A DNA stretch of 10,658 bases, from the NCBI GenBank assembly GCA_937892225.1, contig CALAUH010000196.1, forward strand, positions 1 to 10,658. The letters are read 5' to 3'. Numbering within the stretch: the first letter of the stretch is position 1; each line of letters opens with the position of its first letter. This stretch comes from an uncultured Treponema sp. Its GTDB lineage: Bacteria; Spirochaetota; Spirochaetia; Treponematales; Treponemataceae. This document shows, in pieces, positions 7,120 through 10,658 of this stretch. The notes under the pieces were generated by a model. It searched no databases and was not told the DNA's origin. It saw nothing but the letters and a program-made list of their open reading frames with translations. Position numbers and translations under genes: made by a program.

Positions 7120-7920
7120 TTAATTTAATACAGCAACTTTATTCCACAAAGTGCCCATCATTGAATCTTCAGATGTTATAGTTTTCTGATTTGCTTCATA
7201 AGCTCTGTTTACTTCAATCATCTGAACCATTTCGTTTACAACGTTTACATTACTTGTTTCTGTATAGCCTTGTAAAAACTTAGGTCTTTCATCACCTTCT
7301 GCAATATGAGCATTACCGGCAATTTCATTAGTTGCATACATACTTTCACCCATTTTCTGAAGGTATCTTTCGTTATCAAAACGTACACATTTAAAACGAT
7401 CTATTTCAAAGTTATCTTCATCAAAAATAACACCGTCTTCATTTACCATAAAATGATCATCTGTTACGTGAATATAACCATTTTCTCCTAAAACAGGATA
7501 ACCATCTTTTGTCATCAAAAGACCTTCTTTACCAATTAAAAAGTTACCGTTTCTTGTATAACGTTCACCCATTGGTGTTTCAACTACAAAGAATCCTTTT
7601 CCGCCAAAAGCTACATCAGTTTTTGTATTTGTAGATTTAAATGAACCTTGTGAAAAATCTACATAATTTTCATTTGTTTCAACACCTAACCCCAGTTTAC
7701 CAATAATTGGAGCGGCATCTGCACTTCCCATTCCATTTGGAATATTATAAACTCCATCTGCATCTTTACGACGAATTAAGAGTTCAGGAAATGATTTTGT
7801 TGATGTTACAGTTCGTTTATAACTAGTAGTATCAACATTAGCAAGATTATTGGAAATTGCATCAAGTCTGTTCTGTTGACTGTTCATTCCAGATGCACCA
7901 ATAGACCAACCACGAATCAT
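7120..7920 (-). CDS. flgF: Flagellar proximal rod protein FlgF (FlhO-like)
   Basis: This is a 266-residue paralogue of FlgG and first gene of the rod operon. It carries the rod signature GASGMNSQQNRLDAISNNLANVDTTSYK (residues 8-35), GGKGFFVVETPMGERYTRNGNFLI in the middle, and SNVNVVNEMVQMIEVNRAYEANQKTITSEDSMMG at the C-terminus. It likely builds the segment of rod below FlgG. FlgF and FlgG are hard to separate by sequence alone; being first in the operon and the more divergent copy suggests FlgF, and annotators may call it a second FlgG or FlhO. A strong ribosome binding site AGGAGG lies just before the ATG. A sigma28-like promoter is found about 40 bp upstream. Confidence 0.9.
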   Translation of the reverse strand: MIRGWSIGASGMNSQQNRLDAISNNLANVDTTSYKRTVTSTKSFPELLIRRKDADGVYNIPNGMGSADAAPIIGKLGLGVETNENYVDFSQGSFKSTNTKTDVAFGGKGFFVVETPMGERYTRNGNFLIGKEGLLMTKDGYPVLGENGYIHVTDDHFMVNEDGVIFDEDNFEIDRFKCVRFDNERYLQKMGESMYATNEIAGNAHIAEGDERPKFLQGYTETSNVNVVNEMVQMIEVNRAYEANQKTITSEDSMMGTLWNKVAVLN

Positions 7921-7958
7921 AAATCCTCCTTAATAAATTTATTTACATCTTATTTTTA

Positions 7959-7985
7959 ATATCGGGTTTTAAAAAATTTAGTTTA
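7959..7985 (-). promoter_or_regulatory. Sigma28 (FliA)-type promoter of the flagellar rod operon
   Basis: On the minus strand TAAA (7985-7982) is followed after exactly 15 bases by CCCGATAT (7966-7959). The consensus is TAAA-N15-GCCGATAA, so all four bases of the first box and six of eight of the second match, at the consensus spacing. I see no competing sigma70 promoter for flgF. The predicted leader of about 30 nt contains the AGGAGG site. Confidence 0.7.
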
Positions 7986-7995
7986 GATAAAAAAG

Positions 7996-8024
7996 TTGCA
8001 AATAAAGAATTCCGGACTTATAAT
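7996..8024 (+). promoter_or_regulatory. Sigma70 promoter of glgC
   Basis: TTGCAA (7996-8001) and a perfect TATAAT (8019-8024) are separated by exactly 17 bp, giving a predicted start near 8031. The leader of about 20 nt carries AAGGAG at 8039-8044, six bases before the ATG. Its -35 is only 10 bp from the outer box of the opposing flagellar promoter. Confidence 0.85.
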
Positions 8025-8050
8025 AAATACAAGTATTTAAGGAGCCTACT

Positions 8051-9352
8051 ATGACAAACAACCAAGAACCAAGAGTTTTATCAATTATTTTAGGAGGAGG
8101 AAAAGGAACTCGTCTTTATCCTTTAACAAAAGAAAGATCTAAACCTGCTGTATCATTTGGCGGTAAATATAGAATTGTTGATATTCCTCTTTCAAATTGT
8201 ATTAATTCTGGATATAAAAAGATTTATCTTTTAACTCAGTTTAATTCTGCATCATTACATTTACACATTACAAATTCATATAACTTTGATCGTTTTTCAG
8301 GCGGATTCGTAGAAATTCTTGCAGCTGAACAAACACTTGAACATTCAGGCTGGTATGAAGGAACTGCAGATGCTGTTAGAAAGAATTTTATTCACTTTAA
8401 GTCACAAAAACCAACTCATTATGTAATTCTTTCTGGAGACCAGCTTTATAAAATGGACTTACATGCTTTTATGGAAGCACATATTAAATCTGGCGCTGAA
8501 ATTACAATTGCAACGACAGCTGTTAATCGTAAAGATGCTTCTGGATTTGGTATTATGAAGATTGATGAAGAAAGCCGTGTAAAAGAATTCATGGAAAAAC
8601 CAAAACCAGATCTTAATATAGATGACTGGAAAATTCCACAGGAAGCAAGAGGTTCTCTTCCACCAGAAAAAGAATATTTAGCTTCAATGGGTATTTACAT
8701 TTTTAATGCAGATACAATGGAAGAATGTCTTTTAGGAGAAAATGAAAAATATACTGATTTCGGTAAAGAAATTCTTCCTTTAGCAATTGGTAAAAAGAAA
8801 ATCAATTCATATGTTTTCGATGGATATTGGGAAGATATTGGTACAATCAGAAGTTTCTATGAAGCAAACATTGCATTAACAGATCCTTACCCTGCTTTTG
8901 ATTTTTACGGAACTACAAACAATAAACCAATTTATACTCATATGCGTAATTTACCTCCATCTAAAATCAATAAAGCAAATATTACATCATCTTTGACTTC
9001 AGAAGGATGTATTATTTCTGACTGTAAATTAAACCGTTCTGTAATTGGTGTTCGTTCTATTATTGAAGAAGGCTCTGAATTAAACGGTGTAATTATGATG
9101 GGTGCAGATTATTATGATGAAGAAGATGAAAAGCTTCATAATAAAGAACAAGGCATTCCAAATACAGGTATTGGTAAAAACTGTTTTATTGCTAACACAA
9201 TTATTGATAAGAATGCAAAAATCGGTAATAACTGTAAAATTGGTGTAACAGGAAGAAAATACGAAGACGGAGACCATGGTTCTTTCTACAGTGCCGATGG
9301 AATCATTGTTATTCGTAAAGGTGCAATTATTCCTTCTGGAACAGAAATTTAA
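8051..9352 (+). CDS. glgC: Glucose-1-phosphate adenylyltransferase (ADP-glucose pyrophosphorylase)
   Basis: GlgC makes ADP-glucose from ATP and glucose-1-phosphate, the committed step of glycogen synthesis. The nucleotidyltransferase domain shows GGGKGTRLYPLTKERSKPAV (15-34), LTQFNSASL (61-69), GTADAVR (104-110), SGDQLY with the metal aspartate D130, VKEFMEKP with K183 binding glucose-1-phosphate, and GYWEDIGT (258-265). Residues from about 310 to 433 form the C-terminal left-handed beta-helix. Several stretches, notably LPPSKI, MMGADYY (349-355) and IIDKNAKIG (384-392), closely resemble plant and cyanobacterial enzymes more than enterobacterial GlgC. Length is normal (433). No other glycogen gene is in the window; the next gene follows after six bases and should be cotranscribed. 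Confidence 0.95.
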   Translation: MTNNQEPRVLSIILGGGKGTRLYPLTKERSKPAVSFGGKYRIVDIPLSNCINSGYKKIYLLTQFNSASLHLHITNSYNFDRFSGGFVEILAAEQTLEHSGWYEGTADAVRKNFIHFKSQKPTHYVILSGDQLYKMDLHAFMEAHIKSGAEITIATTAVNRKDASGFGIMKIDEESRVKEFMEKPKPDLNIDDWKIPQEARGSLPPEKEYLASMGIYIFNADTMEECLLGENEKYTDFGKEILPLAIGKKKINSYVFDGYWEDIGTIRSFYEANIALTDPYPAFDFYGTTNNKPIYTHMRNLPPSKINKANITSSLTSEGCIISDCKLNRSVIGVRSIIEEGSELNGVIMMGADYYDEEDEKLHNKEQGIPNTGIGKNCFIANTIIDKNAKIGNNCKIGVTGRKYEDGDHGSFYSADGIIVIRKGAIIPSGTEI

Positions 9353-9358
9353 TTATAA

Positions 9359-9793
9359 ATGCCAGATTTATACGAAAACCTTGGAAACATGTTAAATCAA
9401 GTTCTCGAAACTGGCGAAATAAAAAAAGAAGAAGCAGAAGTTTTAAATGATTCTAATCAATCTCAAACTTCTGCTTCTTTTATTTCTGATGATAAAAAAA
9501 ACGAAACAGAAAGAATCATTAATTTTAAAAGAAAAATATTTAAGAAAAAAATACCGGTTGGTTCTGTAATTAAAGCTGAATCATATTTTAATTATCCAGA
9601 TGAAATTATTACAGCTGCAAATTTATTAGAATTAAAAATACCTTATACAAACAAATCTTTAAAGAAACAATATCACTTAAAATTAAAAACTGTTCATCCT
9701 GATTTATCAAATCAAAATACTATTTCAATTGACCAGATTACTAATGCATATAATGTTTTATTATCTTTTCTAAATACAACTAATTTAAAATAA
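9359..9793 (+). CDS. Small J-domain protein coupled to glgC
   Basis: This 144-residue protein carries a C-terminal J-domain, about residues 83-138. The first helix region is DEIITAANLLEL, helix II is KSLKKQYHLKLKTV, the invariant HPD tripeptide is 113-115, and helix III is IDQITNAYNVLLSFL, matching the family pattern (F)xxIxxAYxxL. J-domains recruit and stimulate DnaK/Hsp70. The G/F and zinc-finger regions of true DnaJ are absent. The first 60 residues are acidic then basic, with a Ser/Gln-rich linker and a KRKIFKKKIP cluster at 58-66, and I do not recognise them. The start is six bases past the glgC stop and has no clear ribosome binding site, which suggests translational coupling with glgC. 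The client or partner is unknown. Confidence 0.78.
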   Translation: MPDLYENLGNMLNQVLETGEIKKEEAEVLNDSNQSQTSASFISDDKKNETERIINFKRKIFKKKIPVGSVIKAESYFNYPDEIITAANLLELKIPYTNKSLKKQYHLKLKTVHPDLSNQNTISIDQITNAYNVLLSFLNTTNLK

Positions 9794-9796
9794 AAA

Positions 9797-9829
9797 AAGG
9801 ATGCCTTTTTCAAGACATCCTTCTTAAAT
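9797..9829. terminator. Terminator between the J-domain and DUF937 genes
   Basis: AAGGATG (9797-9803) pairs with CATCCTT (9816-9822). In the minus-strand RNA four further pairs (one G-U) close on a GAAA tetraloop, giving an 11-bp stem, followed by seven Us. That makes it a strong terminator for the DUF937 gene. On the plus strand the inner stem has one mismatch and the T-tract (TTCTT) is poorer, so termination of glgC transcripts is likely but less efficient. Confidence 0.82.
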
Positions 9830-9839
9830 TAAAAAAATA

Positions 9840-10493
9840 TTATTTTAATAATTTACCAGCAATGTTGGCAATTGTTGAAATTGTACTTTTCTTGCTTGTA
9901 GTCTTTTTCTTAGCAGTTGATGTACTGCTTGTTGTTTTCTTTTTTCCAGAAGTTGTTGTTGTTTCTTTTTTATCAGAACCAGTTAAACTACCTGTCAAAG
10001 AACTTAAAAGACTTGTAACATTAGCACCTTTTAATAATCCAGTAAGGGATTTTGCAATAGAAGATGTTGTTTCACTATCTTTATCTGCACTTGTTGACTG
10101 TCCGAGAAGGCTCATAAATAATGGTGCAATACTAGAAAGAATAGAAGTTGTTGATTTTTTTGTAGTTCCAGCTTTTTCTGAAATTTTTGAAATAATATCA
10201 GATGCAGAATCTCCAAAAAGATTTTTTACTATTTTAGAACCATCTTTTAAATCAATTTTGTTGAAAAAACTAGTAAGACTTGAAGTACTGTCTCCTGCAT
10301 GAGAAGCCAAAGCATCAGTAAAACCTTCAACAAGACTTTTATCTTTTGATTGAGTCAATGCACTTGAAATAAGATTAGGCATTGCTGCAGTGATTACATT
10401 TTTTACATCAGATTTTTCTGTTTCTGTTACTTTTGCAATATTTGAAATTGCAGAAGTACTTAACATAGTTGTAAGTATAGAAGATACATCCAT
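9840..10493 (-). CDS. DUF937 family protein with Lys/Thr/Ser-rich tail
   Basis: The first 170 residues are alpha-helical, Ser/Ala/Leu-rich and arranged as in DUF937 proteins. They carry KNVITAAMPNLISSAL (31-46), a KIVKNLFGDSASDIISKISEKAGTTKKSTTSILSSIAPLFMSLLG stretch (87-131) matching the family's repeated helix plan, and a further SLTGLLKGA. No catalytic motif is visible and the family function is unknown. A low-complexity basic tail (about 174-203, blocks GKKKTTSS and AKKKTTSKKS) precedes a short amphipathic end, STISTIANIAGKLLK. No signal peptide is seen. The start is supported by AGAGGT seven bases upstream, and the gene has its own promoter and terminator, so it is probably monocistronic. 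Family assignment is by pattern and moderately sure. Confidence 0.78.
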   Translation of the reverse strand: MDVSSILTTMLSTSAISNIAKVTETEKSDVKNVITAAMPNLISSALTQSKDKSLVEGFTDALASHAGDSTSSLTSFFNKIDLKDGSKIVKNLFGDSASDIISKISEKAGTTKKSTTSILSSIAPLFMSLLGQSTSADKDSETTSSIAKSLTGLLKGANVTSLLSSLTGSLTGSDKKETTTTSGKKKTTSSTSTAKKKTTSKKSTISTIANIAGKLLK

Positions 10494-10525
10494 TTAATTA
10501 CCTCTAATAAATTAAATATATTAAT

Positions 10526-10554
10526 ATTATACTTCGTTTTTGATTTACAGTAAA
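10526..10554 (-). promoter_or_regulatory. Sigma70 promoter of the DUF937 gene
   Basis: On the minus strand TTTACT (10554-10549, 4/6 match) is followed after 17 bp by a perfect TATAAT (10531-10526). The predicted start near 10519 leaves a leader of about 25 nt with the ribosome binding site. Confidence 0.7.
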
Positions 10555-10587
10555 GAAAACTTTTATTCAGATTCACCAAGTTTTCTT
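10553..10587 (-). terminator. Possible hairpin at the end of the regulator gene
   Basis: AAGAAAACTT (10553-10562) can pair with AAGTTTTCTT (10578-10587) over a 15-nt loop that includes the stop codon of the upstream gene. The stem is AT-rich, the loop is long and the following U-tract is interrupted, so it would be a weak terminator. It also overlaps the -35 of the DUF937 promoter. Confidence 0.3.
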
Positions 10588-10658
10588 AAAATTGTTTTTC
10601 TTCCAATACCTAAAATATCTGCAGTTTTAGTTTTATTTCCACCATTTGCAGCAAGGTT
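10563..10658 (-). CDS. C-terminal end of a Fis-type HTH regulator, probably sigma54-dependent (NtrC family), 5' end beyond window
   Basis: The frame encodes the last 31 residues before a TAA at 10565-10563: NLAANGGNKTKTADILGIG then RKTILRKLGESE. This is the Fis/HTH_8 DNA-binding helix-turn-helix (ANGxKTKAAxxLGIxRxTLxRKL) that ends NtrC-type activators. Such proteins usually carry a receiver or sensor domain and an AAA+ domain that activates sigma54 RNA polymerase, but those parts lie outside the window. A stand-alone Fis-like protein is possible. No sigma54 promoter was recognised here to suggest a target. Confidence 0.75.
   Translation of the reverse strand, partial: NLAANGGNKTKTADILGIGRKTILRKLGESE

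Noticed and set aside
7306..7491. Plus-strand open frame inside flgF
   Set aside because: Shadow of the flgF coding strand; Ile/Phe-rich product typical of antisense reading in AT-rich DNA.
9080..9277. Minus-strand open frame inside glgC
   Set aside because: Lies opposite the conserved beta-helix region of GlgC; Phe/Ile/Cys-rich product without initiation signals.
9941..9975. Repetitive Lys/Thr codons considered as a DNA tandem repeat
   Set aside because: The repetition is at the level of amino-acid composition; I see no exact repeat unit conserved in the bases.
9862..10302. 146-codon plus-strand open frame opposite the DUF937 gene
   Set aside because: The Val/Leu/Phe-rich product mirrors the Lys/Thr/Ser codons of the DUF937 strand. 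The minus-strand gene has a promoter, ribosome binding site and terminator, and this frame has none.

Overview
The window reads as chromosomal DNA of a low-GC spirochaete, most likely a Treponema of the gut or rumen type. This rests on the rod-gene order flgF-flgG-short flgJ (a FlgJ without a muramidase domain), the archaeal-type cytidylate kinase, the AT-rich codon use and the carbohydrate genes. Genus-level placement is inference from protein resemblance; no rRNA or other marker is present.

Layout, left to right. (1) A GH31 alpha-glycosidase gene on the minus strand starts at 1859 and runs off the left edge. (2) A 200-bp divergent promoter region separates it from a single leuD-like gene on the plus strand, which ends at a strong bidirectional terminator. 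(3) A minus-strand operon murC-yicC-cmk covers cell-wall precursor synthesis, an endoribonuclease-family protein and a pyrimidine nucleotide kinase. It begins at an extended -10 promoter that places the predicted mRNA start almost on the murC ATG. (4) A minus-strand flagellar rod operon flgF-flgG-flgJ has a sigma28-like promoter and a strong hairpin terminator. (5) Back to back with it on the plus strand are glgC (glycogen synthesis, strongly plant/cyanobacterial-like) and, six bases later, a small protein with a C-terminal J-domain. (6) On the minus strand lies a monocistronic DUF937-family gene with a lysine/threonine-rich tail. (7) The last 96 bases hold the C-terminal Fis-type helix-turn-helix of what is probably a sigma54-dependent (NtrC-family) regulator.

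Most of the window is housekeeping, motility and carbohydrate storage, and every long stretch is explained. The places that deserve a second look are the LeuD-like protein, whose normally conserved Ser-Ser-Arg active-site motif reads Thr-Glu-Asn; the closely packed sigma28/sigma70 divergent promoters between the rod genes and glgC; the J-domain protein coupled to glgC; the apparently leaderless murC; a LacI-type operator-like site at the predicted GH31 transcription start; and the DUF937 protein with its basic tail. I saw no CRISPR array, insertion sequence, tRNA, rRNA or phage gene.
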